Assembly (NCBI RefSeq): GCF_000378185.1
Contig: NZ_KB899377.1
Coordinates: 310,001 to 374,000, forward strand
From: Salinimonas chungwhensis DSM 16280
GTDB taxonomy: Bacteria; Pseudomonadota; Gammaproteobacteria; Enterobacterales; Alteromonadaceae
Direction of reading: 5' to 3'
Length of the DNA: 64,000 nucleotides
The notes beneath the pieces were generated by a model. That model was not told the DNA's origin and did not search any database. It saw only the letters and a list, made by a program, of their open reading frames with translations. Below are positions 9,241-17,517 of this stretch, piece by piece (position 1 is the first letter of the stretch; every line of letters begins with the position of its first letter). A program made the position numbers and the translations under genes.

Positions 9241-9747
9241 ATGATCGATTTTGCAAATGTTGACGGTGTTATCTTCGATTTAGATGGCACGCTGGTGGAA
9301 TCGAGTTTGGACTTTACGCAAATCCGAAAAGAGATTGGTTGTCCCGCCGAGGTGGATATTCTTACTTTTATTGATGAAATCAGTGACGAGACGCTGCGAA
9401 ACAAGGCGGCTGCATTTGTTATTGAACAGGAACTGAGTGACGCTAGGGGCGCGCGCTGGCTTAGCAATGGTAAAGCGCTGGTTGAAGCCTCCCGGGAACA
9501 GGGTGTGCCAATGGCTATCGTTACCCGCAACAGCCGGCCAGCGACCAGGATAAAGATACAAACAAATCAAATTCCAATTGCTAAAATACTAACGCGCGAA
9601 GATGCCCCGCCAAAACCTGACCCCACAGCGTTACTCAATATCGCAGCGGAGTGGGGGTTTTGCCCCAGCCGCTGCCTGTATGTAGGTGACTTTGAGTATG
9701 ATCGCATTGCTGCGGAGCGCGCGGGCATGCGATTTTTATTAGTTTGA
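9241..9747 (+). CDS. HAD family hydrolase, phosphoglycolate phosphatase-like
   Basis: A 168-residue haloacid dehalogenase-type hydrolase. Motif I FDLDGTLVES carries the nucleophile Asp13 and acid Asp15, motif II is the Thr/Ser of AIVTRNS, the lysine motif lies in PPKPDPTALL and motif IV is YVGDFEYD. The cap region (about residues 25-75) is small and helical, so the substrate is probably a small phosphorylated metabolite; it cannot be named. It begins 18 nt after umuC and may be read through from the SOS promoter. Its 3' end overlaps the stop region of the convergent GG-leader peptide gene by 9 nt. Confidence 0.8.
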   Translation: MIDFANVDGVIFDLDGTLVESSLDFTQIRKEIGCPAEVDILTFIDEISDETLRNKAAAFVIEQELSDARGARWLSNGKALVEASREQGVPMAIVTRNSRPATRIKIQTNQIPIAKILTREDAPPKPDPTALLNIAAEWGFCPSRCLYVGDFEYDRIAAERAGMRFLLV

Positions 9748-9906
9748 AGGCCCTTTGGGGTTGCCTATTGGAGGAAGCCTTGGAAGGATATTGCGTTCAT
9801 CGTAATGGGTAACAACAAAGTGCTGTTTTGAAACCAAGCCACCTGAGACTTTTTCTATTTCGTTCTGCGTTAGCGTATTCAACTTTTGGCTAATACCTTT
9901 TTTCAT
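9739..9906 (-). CDS. Putative double-glycine (GG) leader peptide, bacteriocin- or pheromone-like precursor
   Basis: A 55-codon reading frame with Shine-Dalgarno AGGGA 6 nt upstream of ATG 9906. The N-terminal 23 residues look like a GG leader: a basic start (MKKGISQK) then LTQNEIEKVSGG, which fits the pattern LxxxExxxVxGG recognised by C39 peptidase-exporters of class II bacteriocins, microcins and peptide pheromones. Cleavage after GG would release a 32-residue peptide that starts LVSKQHFVVTHYDE and ends in a proline- and glycine-rich tail (PRLPPIGNPKGPSN). It has no cysteine, so no disulfide or lanthionine ring is expected. It is divergent from the hybrid regulator at 10019. No C39 exporter or immunity gene is visible in the window. 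The leader motif is seen directly; processing and function are inferred. Confidence 0.6.
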   Translation of the reverse strand: MKKGISQKLNTLTQNEIEKVSGGLVSKQHFVVTHYDERNILPRLPPIGNPKGPSN

Positions 9907-10018
9907 ATACATTCCCTATATTTAAAATATGTCGTTGAAAAGCCTCCAATGGAAGCTGGAGTCTTAGTATAGAACGCTTGAAGTTCTATGTTTCAATATC
10001 AGGACAAGGATGTAATCA
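9907..10018. promoter_or_regulatory. Divergent control region between GG-leader peptide gene and hybrid regulator
   Basis: This 112-nt region separates the two divergent starts. It contains the inverted repeats CTCCA-N8-TGGAG (about 9944-9961) and TAGAAC-N7-GTTCTA (9970-9988), plus the Shine-Dalgarno-like AGGACAAGGATG before 10019. TAGAAC-N7-GTTCTA has the shape of an operator and sits where it could control both genes. No binding protein can be named; the AraC-type output domain of the neighbouring regulator is one candidate. Confidence 0.4.
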
Positions 10019-13000
10019 ATGCGGTATCTTCTTCCGGTTGTCCCAATTTTAATAGTGCTGCTATCTAAAAGTGTTGCCGCCTTCAGCACAACTCCCCTGC
10101 AAGTAACAAAAGCGTTTTCCGACTATAAGACTGGACTTATTTTGTCAGTAAAAGTCACATCTACAGGTATATGGCTTGGATCTGAAAACGGCCTATTCGG
10201 GCTTATAGGTAATGAAGTCATTCATATTTCAAAGTCCGCTCCGGGTTCAATAATCAAGAGCAACTTTATAACTGAGGTTTCGGCGCTATCAGATGGCCGC
10301 TTAGTCTTTGTGGCTTACGGCGACGGAATTTATACATTGTGGCCGGGTATTGCGGAGCCCCAGCGCTTGAAGATTGTTCCAGATACTTTGCACGCCAGGG
10401 CCTGGAGCCTAAAAGTTCGTAATAAGATTATTTTTATTAACACCGGTAGTGACATAACTGCTTTCAATCTAGAGTCAGGCAAGCAAGTAAGTGCGCTGTC
10501 GGAAATATTAGAAGGCCGAAATCGCAATATTATTTCTTTTGATGTTCATAAGGAAAAACTATGGTGGATTGAAGAACGAAAAGGCGTGTTTGCTTATAAC
10601 AAATTAACAAAAAGGTTGGTGTCCTATTCTATAGAAGAATTCTTTCCCGCAGTAAGCAAATTAACAGCTCTCTATGCAGAAGAAGATAACTTATTTATTG
10701 GTTCTGACTTAGGGCTTCATCGTATTGATCTCAAAAGTAACCATATATCACATGTCACAGCAAGACCATCAGATATTGGAATTGAGCAGAATGAGCCCGT
10801 TTATGAAATCAAAAGAGCACCAAATGGCAGGTTATGGGTGGCCGCAGAAAGATTGTTTACGGTAGACGAAGACCGTGAGCTGTTGCAACTTCCTACCCAC
10901 TTGTTTCCATCATTTCAAACTGCTTTTGTTGAAATCGTGTGGCGTTTTTCATTCGATGAACAGAGTAATCTCTATGGCGCTGATACTCAGCGTGGCTTGT
11001 TTGTTATTCCAGAATATGCAACCGACTTACAAATCTTAAATCACAATAAAATAATAGAAACGGGACTGGTTAACGATATAGCGTTTAAAAACGAAACCAG
11101 CTTTTGGTACACAAGCCCCAAAGCAGTAACGATTTATGACTCTAGCAGTAATAGTTCAAAACGCATAACTCTACCAACAACGAAAAAAACCTGGATTCTT
11201 TCAATGTTCCCGGAGGGCGTCGATGTTATTGATGAGGATGGAAATGTCTATAGTGTGTCTCTTCGTACTCTAGGGGTTCTTGGCAAAGAAAACATATTTG
11301 CAAAAAGCCAAATTAATGGAGTAGTTACCGATACGGCTTTAAGTGAAAACGGAAGTTTCTTAGTAGTAAATTCTAAACAGGGAAACAACCTTTATCGCTT
11401 TCAGCACGGTAAGGCATTACCTTTACCTTTTGTCAGTGAGGTAAGCCTACTTTCGAATAATAATTTAGAAGGACCTATTTATGTTGGCGTTGTTGGTCAG
11501 GGAGGATATCACGCAGAGATAAATGCTGATAAAGAAGTAGTTTTTAAAAAAGCGTTCGAAGGCCTGGACTGGAATACTGCCTGCATACATATATACCCAA
11601 ACGAGCAAGTGTGGACCTGTTCTGCAGAGGGAGCATTATTGAAAATAGCAGAGAAGGATAGCCAGTATGATAATGCCATCCTGAAAGAAAGCGTGGTGAG
11701 AGGCATTGGAAGCATTTCTGGCTCGGAATTATTGGTCGCCACTAACACAGGATTGTTTTACGTTGATAGCAAAAAAGATATCACTGTCCCGCTAGACCGC
11801 ACGTTTGGCATTTCAGATAACGATTTTGAATACGATGCAATCCGATCTACGAGCAGTATTTCAACTGTTTACGGCGATAGATTTATTTATATAATCAACC
11901 ACAATTCACTTCGAGAAAGTATCAAAGAGTATCTTAACCATTCCTCGCCGGTTCATATTTTTTCAGCGATATCGATAAATAAAAAAGAAGAGTCAAAGAA
12001 AACTCATCTCAGTGAAACGAGCCTTTTTTCTGAAGGTACTACTAAAATGGAAGTTGAATCAGATAAAGATTCAATTGTATTCAGACTGGGTGTGGCAAAT
12101 TATCTGGATTATGAAAGCCTAAAAATTCAGTATCGAATGCATGGTATAGATGGTCAATGGGTATCACTTGATAGTAATGAGAGTGAAGTTATTTTTAGCG
12201 ATTTATCTCCGGGAGAACATATATTCCAAAGTAGGACTGTTCTCGAGGTCAGCAACCGACCAAACCCAATCAACTCGCTTATTATTCACGTCGCCCCGCC
12301 ATGGTGGCTGACTCTCTATGCATTTATCTGCTATATACTTATTTTTATTGTTGTACTTAGCTTTGGAATTCGCGCGTTGAAAAAGCGTTTGAATGCACAG
12401 AGTGAGGCGTTGTCTGGTAAAGTCGATGAACAACGTCACGAGCTTACTCATACGCAAACGTACATAAAAACGCTCTTAAGCCGCAAGCATCAGGTTTTCC
12501 TTAAGGTCGCCAGAGAAGTACAGACGCCGCTGGCGCTTATACTAGGGCCGTTGCAGTACATTAAGGAAAACCCAAATGATACCGGCAATGGCCAGCGCAT
12601 CAATGTAATGGCTCGAAATGCAAAGCGGCTGCATCTTCTTATCAACCAGATGACTGAAATAGAACAGCTGGAGCAATCTAAAAAGCGCAAAAAACAGACC
12701 TACCAGATAAGGCAACATATCCCCAGGCTGCTGGCTAATCTTGAGCCGGTAATTTCCCAAAAGAATATTTGTTTGTCGACGCGGTTGCGCGCTACCGGCG
12801 CTATTACCCTATTGTCTGGCTCATTGGAAAAAATATTCTATAGCTTGGTTACCAGCGTTTTAGAGCGATGTACTGAAGGGACTGAGATAGCACTACATAC
12901 TCGGTGTGAGGCACTGCACCTGGTTATTCAGATACGCGATTCAGAGCCCGCCATGAGCGAGGAAGAGCAAGCCAGTATATTTGATAATGTGGCCAGCTAC

Positions 13001-13987
13001 GGGGATAAAACAGAGGGGGATTGGTCGCCTAAGCTTTCGCTGGTAAGAGAAGCTACACTGGCCAATGCAGGTTGGTTCGGGCTTGATAGCGACCCGGTTA
13101 AAGGCAATTGTTTTTCTGTTTATCTGCCGCTTATAAACCTGTCTGAAGGGCTTAGCGCTTCTGCTCCGGCGGTCACGGAAGTATTACCCAAATTGCCCCG
13201 GGTAGAAACTAATCGGCCAGTTGTTCTGATTGTGGAGGACAACCCCGACATGCGTCAGTATCTTGCTGATGCACTAAAGTCAGATTATAACTGTCTTGAG
13301 TCAACTGATGGTAAGCATGCATTACAGGTTATGGCAGCTGTGCCAACCTGTCTGGTAATCAGCGACACGAACATGCCCTATTGTGATGGGTACCAGCTAA
13401 TAAGTGCAATGAAGGCCGACAGTCGGTTTAATCATATTCCTTTTCTGCTTATCAGCGAAGTGCCCTCGACCAATATAATGCAAAAGTGTGTTGATCTTGG
13501 TATTGACAATGTGTTGGTCAAACCGGTTGATATTGGTGAATTACGCTATACTGTTCATAACCTGGTGGGCCGGCATGCTCGGAGTTCTCATGAGAAAAAT
13601 AGCGTCAACGCCCTCTCACCTTTCGCTATTCCCGAATTCGAAAACGCCAGGGATCAGGCTTTCTACACACGGTTTATTAATCTGTTGGCAGCGCATTATC
13701 AAGAGGAAGGATTTGGCAAACTCGAGGCCGCCAGCGCTCTGGCGATGAGTGATAGGCAATTGTCGCGAAAGTTAAGGGCTATTTTTGCAATGAGTTTTAG
13801 CGAAACCCTGAAGGAATATCGTATCCATCGGGCGAAAATTATGTTGAGTCAGGGACACCAGGTTACGGAAGTCGCATACGAAGTGGGATTTAATACAACC
13901 TCGTATTTTAGCCGAAGCTTTAAAGCCAGCTGTAACGAAACGCCAAGCCAGTACCAGGATCGTATCGCGGAAGCGCCCGCTAGCTGA
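10019..13987 (+). CDS. Hybrid two-component system regulator (propeller sensor, degenerate kinase, receiver, AraC output)
   Basis: A 1322-residue one-protein signalling system. A signal peptide or anchor (residues 1-22) is followed by a periplasmic beta-propeller (to about 640) with Reg_prop-like repeats, a Y_Y_Y domain (about 680-755) and a membrane helix after PPWW (about 763-785). The dimerisation helix (about 820-870), ATPase-like region (about 920-1045), receiver (about 1065-1180) and AraC-type HTH (about 1225-1315) follow. In the HisKA helix VAREVQTPLALIL has Arg832 where the phospho-acceptor His of the family (HExRTPL) belongs, and the ATP-binding N and G1 boxes are also poorly conserved. 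The receiver is intact: Asp1116 in VISDTNMP, plus VEDN, a Ser switch and Lys in LVKPVD. Such regulators usually control use of a periplasmic ligand. The coding DNA is clearly more A+T-rich than its neighbours, which suggests acquisition. Confidence 0.85.
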   Translation: MRYLLPVVPILIVLLSKSVAAFSTTPLQVTKAFSDYKTGLILSVKVTSTGIWLGSENGLFGLIGNEVIHISKSAPGSIIKSNFITEVSALSDGRLVFVAYGDGIYTLWPGIAEPQRLKIVPDTLHARAWSLKVRNKIIFINTGSDITAFNLESGKQVSALSEILEGRNRNIISFDVHKEKLWWIEERKGVFAYNKLTKRLVSYSIEEFFPAVSKLTALYAEEDNLFIGSDLGLHRIDLKSNHISHVTARPSDIGIEQNEPVYEIKRAPNGRLWVAAERLFTVDEDRELLQLPTHLFPSFQTAFVEIVWRFSFDEQSNLYGADTQRGLFVIPEYATDLQILNHNKIIETGLVNDIAFKNETSFWYTSPKAVTIYDSSSNSSKRITLPTTKKTWILSMFPEGVDVIDEDGNVYSVSLRTLGVLGKENIFAKSQINGVVTDTALSENGSFLVVNSKQGNNLYRFQHGKALPLPFVSEVSLLSNNNLEGPIYVGVVGQGGYHAEINADKEVVFKKAFEGLDWNTACIHIYPNEQVWTCSAEGALLKIAEKDSQYDNAILKESVVRGIGSISGSELLVATNTGLFYVDSKKDITVPLDRTFGISDNDFEYDAIRSTSSISTVYGDRFIYIINHNSLRESIKEYLNHSSPVHIFSAISINKKEESKKTHLSETSLFSEGTTKMEVESDKDSIVFRLGVANYLDYESLKIQYRMHGIDGQWVSLDSNESEVIFSDLSPGEHIFQSRTVLEVSNRPNPINSLIIHVAPPWWLTLYAFICYILIFIVVLSFGIRALKKRLNAQSEALSGKVDEQRHELTHTQTYIKTLLSRKHQVFLKVAREVQTPLALILGPLQYIKENPNDTGNGQRINVMARNAKRLHLLINQMTEIEQLEQSKKRKKQTYQIRQHIPRLLANLEPVISQKNICLSTRLRATGAITLLSGSLEKIFYSLVTSVLERCTEGTEIALHTRCEALHLVIQIRDSEPAMSEEEQASIFDNVASYGDKTEGDWSPKLSLVREATLANAGWFGLDSDPVKGNCFSVYLPLINLSEGLSASAPAVTEVLPKLPRVETNRPVVLIVEDNPDMRQYLADALKSDYNCLESTDGKHALQVMAAVPTCLVISDTNMPYCDGYQLISAMKADSRFNHIPFLLISEVPSTNIMQKCVDLGIDNVLVKPVDIGELRYTVHNLVGRHARSSHEKNSVNALSPFAIPEFENARDQAFYTRFINLLAAHYQEEGFGKLEAASALAMSDRQLSRKLRAIFAMSFSETLKEYRIHRAKIMLSQGHQVTEVAYEVGFNTTSYFSRSFKASCNETPSQYQDRIAEAPAS

Positions 13988-14546
13988 CTTCATCAATCAG
14001 ATTACCACAACGATCTGTATTGGGTTGGTAATGTCTCAGTCGTTCTGCCTCGTGTTCCACCTCGCGCTGCAAAACATGCTGTATATGTTTCAAGCGCTCA
14101 AGAAGCGTACGGGATGTCGCACTAAAAAAACCACCCGGGTTATTCATTATAACTAACTGCAGCATCAACGCTTTGTCACGTAGCTGTTGAATGGTCGCAT
14201 CGACATTATGGTCATTCCCGCAGTCAGTATAAATCCCGGTAGAAGGGCAGCGTTTTTCTTCAGCCGCTGCATTTTTCCACTGCCTTTCAGGCAATGAAGT
14301 GACTGTACTATCTTTACGTAACACTTGCGGAGTATCATATTTACGACGACGGCGAGAAGATCTTAATGCATCATGATATGCCCGGGCATTCTGATGGCTA
14401 TGTTCGCGCTGACCTTCCGCATCAGTATTGAGGCCAGAGCCGGATGGTATGCGTGCAGTGCGCGGGATTGCTTCCGTAGAAACGTGCGTTTCACGCTGAG
14501 CCTGGACTAAAGATGTAGCATAAGCAGGTAATTGATTAAGCGTCAT
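13980..14546 (-). CDS. Hypothetical protein, convergent with the hybrid regulator
   Basis: A 188-residue hydrophilic protein I do not recognise. There is no signal peptide or membrane segment. The middle is basic (SSRRRRKY near residue 65) and low-complexity. The C-terminal third (about residues 115-185) is predicted helical and rich in charged residues, with ATIQQLRDKALMLQLVIMN and LLERLKHIQHVLQREVEHEA, a possible coiled coil. Its stop overlaps the end of the hybrid regulator by 8 nt. No strong Shine-Dalgarno precedes the ATG, so translation efficiency is unclear. The uninterrupted length and sensible composition favour a real gene. Confidence 0.55.
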   Translation of the reverse strand: MTLNQLPAYATSLVQAQRETHVSTEAIPRTARIPSGSGLNTDAEGQREHSHQNARAYHDALRSSRRRRKYDTPQVLRKDSTVTSLPERQWKNAAAEEKRCPSTGIYTDCGNDHNVDATIQQLRDKALMLQLVIMNNPGGFFSATSRTLLERLKHIQHVLQREVEHEAERLRHYQPNTDRCGNLIDEVS

Positions 14547-14824
14547 TTATCGTATCAGGCTGTTTTATCAAAACAGCACCGCCCTCATGTCAGTCTGTGT
14601 TTTCGAAAACCGTTGCGATTGTGTCCTTCACCGCTTTAATATTGATGCATTGACAGTGCCAAAAAATTGACAGCTGGCAATTCCACTTAACAAACTGAAA
14701 AACAAGTACAATTTTTAGTCTTTTAAAAGTGGCCAAAGTGCACGATGGAAAACTGTTTAAAAAGCTGACACTTTTTGACAACAACTTCTGTAAAAATTAT
14801 GCAATTGCTAACAAAAGGACGTCC

Positions 14825-15583
14825 ATGAACCGCTTATTTCCACTTTTATTGCTGGCTAGTGCCAGTTGTTCTGCCGAGGCAGTGTCTTCACCACAGCCTG
14901 TATACCCGGCTACGTCAAAGATTACCATTGATGGAAAGGCGCAAGAGAAAGACTGGCAACATGCTGACTGGTACGCGCTGGACCACCACATCATAGGTGA
15001 TATGCCGACAAGCGAAGATTTTTCAGGACGATACAAGCTGCTTTGGGATGAAGACTATCTGTATTTGCTGGCAGAGATCACTGACGATGTCCTCATTGAT
15101 ACCCATCCTGATCCAAAGGACGCATACTGGGACGATGACTGTCTGGAAATTTTTATCGATGAAGATGCCTCTGGTGGCAACCATTTATACAGTTTCAATG
15201 CGTTCGCTTACCATATTGCCCTGGATGGTAATGTAGCTGACTTTGGTAACGCGCAAAACGACAACAGCGTCATCCTGCTTAACGATCACGTAACGAGTAA
15301 ATGGACACGCCAAACAGAATCGCCTTACCGTATTGTCTGGGAGGTGGCTGTTAAGCTTTACCCTGATACATTTAACACCGCCTCTCCCGGCGATCCGGTA
15401 AACCTGAAAGCTAACAAAATCATTGGATTTATGTTGGCCTATTGCGATAACGATGGCAGCGATACGCGCGAACATTTTATCGGGTCCCATGCGATAGAAC
15501 CGGTAAATGGCGATAAAAACCGCGGCTATATTGACGCCTCCGTGTTCGGGAAGCTGGAGCTTAAACCGAAGACGGCATGGTAA
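14825..15583 (+). CDS. Exported carbohydrate-binding family 9-like protein
   Basis: A 252-residue protein from the ATG at 14825, which has AAGGA 7 nt upstream. The N-terminus (NRLFPLLLLASASCSAEA) is a signal peptide; a cysteine near its end does not fit a good lipobox, so export to the periplasm is favoured over lipid anchoring. The rest matches the CBM9-like fold seen in many marine bacteria: ITIDGKAQEKDWQHADW at the start, YKLLWDEDYLYLLAEITDDV, then DDDCLEIFID and the C-terminal RGYIDASVFGKLELK. CBM9 modules bind sugar ends. It stands alone, so the ligand is unknown. An earlier ATG at 14729 is possible but would place the signal peptide internally. Confidence 0.8.
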   Translation: MNRLFPLLLLASASCSAEAVSSPQPVYPATSKITIDGKAQEKDWQHADWYALDHHIIGDMPTSEDFSGRYKLLWDEDYLYLLAEITDDVLIDTHPDPKDAYWDDDCLEIFIDEDASGGNHLYSFNAFAYHIALDGNVADFGNAQNDNSVILLNDHVTSKWTRQTESPYRIVWEVAVKLYPDTFNTASPGDPVNLKANKIIGFMLAYCDNDGSDTREHFIGSHAIEPVNGDKNRGYIDASVFGKLELKPKTAW

Positions 15584-15585
15584 TG

Positions 15586-17286
15586 TCAACCCGGGGAGTA
15601 AGTAACCTGGCGAATAATGCCCTCTTCCAGAGTATGTACTGCCAATGAGCAATGGGCCTGCTCAACCAGCGCACCGGCTTCGACTTCTGTGAGATGCTCT
15701 TCAAGGAAGTGGGCGGCAAGTCTGTGGTCATCTTCGGCAAACGGCGCGTCATAAAAATAGGCCAGGGCACTTAGTGGCGTGTCCGCGGAAAGTTGAACCG
15801 CAGTATGCAGCGACGTATCCACTGATTCTTCGCTGCAGTGAAACAGGGCGTCCAGATAGGCACGCAATTGCGGCCTCAGTGTAATAAACAGATGGTCATC
15901 AGGCTGCAACTTAGTACTGGGTTGAGGCGGGAGCACTTTTTTATCCCTGACCAACATCACGATGTTAACGCCCTCGGGTAGCGGTAGAGCTTGCAGAGTA
16001 TAGCCGCAGGCGCGTGACCGCTCGCCCAATACAATTTCTACAATATCTGCGTTCACCCCGCCCAGCGAAGGTATTTCCAGAGGCTTAACGGGGCAGGCCG
16101 GAGGCAACTGGGTAAGTTTGAGTTTACGAGCAGCCCAGGGTAAGGTTGAGCCTTGCACGGTTGCTGACAGCAGTACCACAAAAAATACTACATTGAAGAC
16201 CAGGCCAGCCTCATCTATCCCAAACAGTAAAGGAAAAATCGCCAGGATAATAGGGACAGAACCACGTAACCCCACCCAGGAAATCAGCGTTGTTTCGCGA
16301 GCGGAAAAACCGGTCAAGGCAAGCAGGGGGGCGACTGCCAAAGGGCGGGCGATAAACACCAGAATAATAGCTATTACCAGGCCTTCTGCCCATACATCAA
16401 GTAAAAGTGGTGGATTGACCAGCAATCCAAGCATCACAAACATGGCAATCTGGCTAAGCCACGCCAGCCCGTCCATAAACAAGAATGTGGCCTGCTGAAA
16501 TACAAACCGACTATTGCCAATAATGACACCGGCTATAAATGTTGCCAGAAATCCACTGCCCCCCAGTGATGCCGCTGCGCCAAATGCGATAGCGCCACAC
16601 ACCGCAATTAGAACCGGATATAAACCGGCAGCGATAAGTTCAATACGGTTGATCATTTTGATGGCAACCCATCCAATAAAAAGCCCGGTGACGGCGCCGA
16701 TACCCATTTGTTTAATAAATAGAAGGGCCATATCCGGGCCCAGGGTCATGTCTCCGGTAATAAGCTCTAATAAGCCGACCACCAGAAAAATAGCCATGGG
16801 ATCATTCGACGCACTTTCAATTTCCAGGGTCGATTTGAGGCGTGGTTTTATATGAATACCAGCGCTTCGCAGAATAGAAAAAACAGCAGCAGCGTCGGTA
16901 GAGCCTACGATAGCGCCAAGTAAGAGCCCTACCAATAAGGGAATACCCAGAATATATGCAGCAGCTACCCCGGTGATACCGGCAGTAATCGCCACACCCG
17001 CGGTCGATAACAAAGATGCAGGTTTCCAGGCAAGCCTGATGGCCGACATAGAGGTTTGCAGCCCCCCATCAAAAAGTATGACAGCCAGCGCCAGCGTGCC
17101 TAACGCATGCGCTGTGGTGGCGTTATCAAACTGTATACCGCCAATCCCGGCTTCGCCAGCCAGCATGCCGACAATTAAAAATAACACCAGCATGGGTAAG
17201 CCGAGACGGGGTGATAGTTTACTGGACAGTATGCCGGCAAAAAGTAGTAAAGCGGCAATAAGGATTTCAAAATCGACAGCAAACAT
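15586..17286 (-). CDS. nhaP2: K+/H+ antiporter of NhaP2 (CvrA) type with C-terminal TrkA-C domain
   Basis: About 566 residues from the ATG at 17286; an upstream ATG at 17400 would add a 38-residue extension that does not fit the family. The first 400 residues form the CPA1 exchanger with 12-13 helices. LGLPMLVLFLIVGMLAGE, LAVILFDGGL, GAIVGSTDAAAVFSIL and ESASNDPMAIFL are near-identical to NhaP2 signatures, and the ND pair in SNDP is the ion-binding site. A TrkA-C (RCK_C) regulatory domain (VNIVMLVRDKKVLPP, HLFITLRP) lies near residues 400-485, followed by a CorC/HlyC-like tail. It exchanges cytoplasmic K+ for protons. The gene is convergent with the CBM9-like gene, only 2 nt apart. Confidence 0.85.
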   Translation of the reverse strand: MFAVDFEILIAALLLFAGILSSKLSPRLGLPMLVLFLIVGMLAGEAGIGGIQFDNATTAHALGTLALAVILFDGGLQTSMSAIRLAWKPASLLSTAGVAITAGITGVAAAYILGIPLLVGLLLGAIVGSTDAAAVFSILRSAGIHIKPRLKSTLEIESASNDPMAIFLVVGLLELITGDMTLGPDMALLFIKQMGIGAVTGLFIGWVAIKMINRIELIAAGLYPVLIAVCGAIAFGAAASLGGSGFLATFIAGVIIGNSRFVFQQATFLFMDGLAWLSQIAMFVMLGLLVNPPLLLDVWAEGLVIAIILVFIARPLAVAPLLALTGFSARETTLISWVGLRGSVPIILAIFPLLFGIDEAGLVFNVVFFVVLLSATVQGSTLPWAARKLKLTQLPPACPVKPLEIPSLGGVNADIVEIVLGERSRACGYTLQALPLPEGVNIVMLVRDKKVLPPQPSTKLQPDDHLFITLRPQLRAYLDALFHCSEESVDTSLHTAVQLSADTPLSALAYFYDAPFAEDDHRLAAHFLEEHLTEVEAGALVEQAHCSLAVHTLEEGIIRQVTYSPG

Positions 17287-17517
17287 ACACGATTCTCTAA
17301 CTGGTAAGAAGCGACAAAAGATTAGCAATATGCCAGCGGCTAGACATACGTGCAGACAGCGGGGCAAGGCGATCCTGCAGCGTGATATTGCCATAAACAA
17401 ACATGTATAAGCCTAACCGGGAATTTAGGTTTAACTGAATATAAGTTGACGCTGAAAGCAGCAACTCTCAGCGTGGTAAATCACCTGTCTTACCAGGCAG
17501 GAAACTACCCGGTAAGA
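17287..17517. other. Intergenic region between GspE-like ATPase and nhaP2, with two inverted repeats
   Basis: ACGCTGA-N12-TCAGCGT (17449-17474) and TCTTACC-N16-GGTAAGA (17488-17517) are perfect 7-bp inverted repeats. The second directly follows the stop of the GspE-like gene. Neither is followed by a T run on the minus strand, so they are weak candidates for termination or mRNA end protection. The nhaP2 promoter must also lie here. Confidence 0.35.

Noticed and set aside
14590..14784. 64-codon minus-strand frame upstream of the CBM9-like gene
   Set aside because: Lies in the promoter region of the plus-strand gene and overlaps its probable leader; no coding features.
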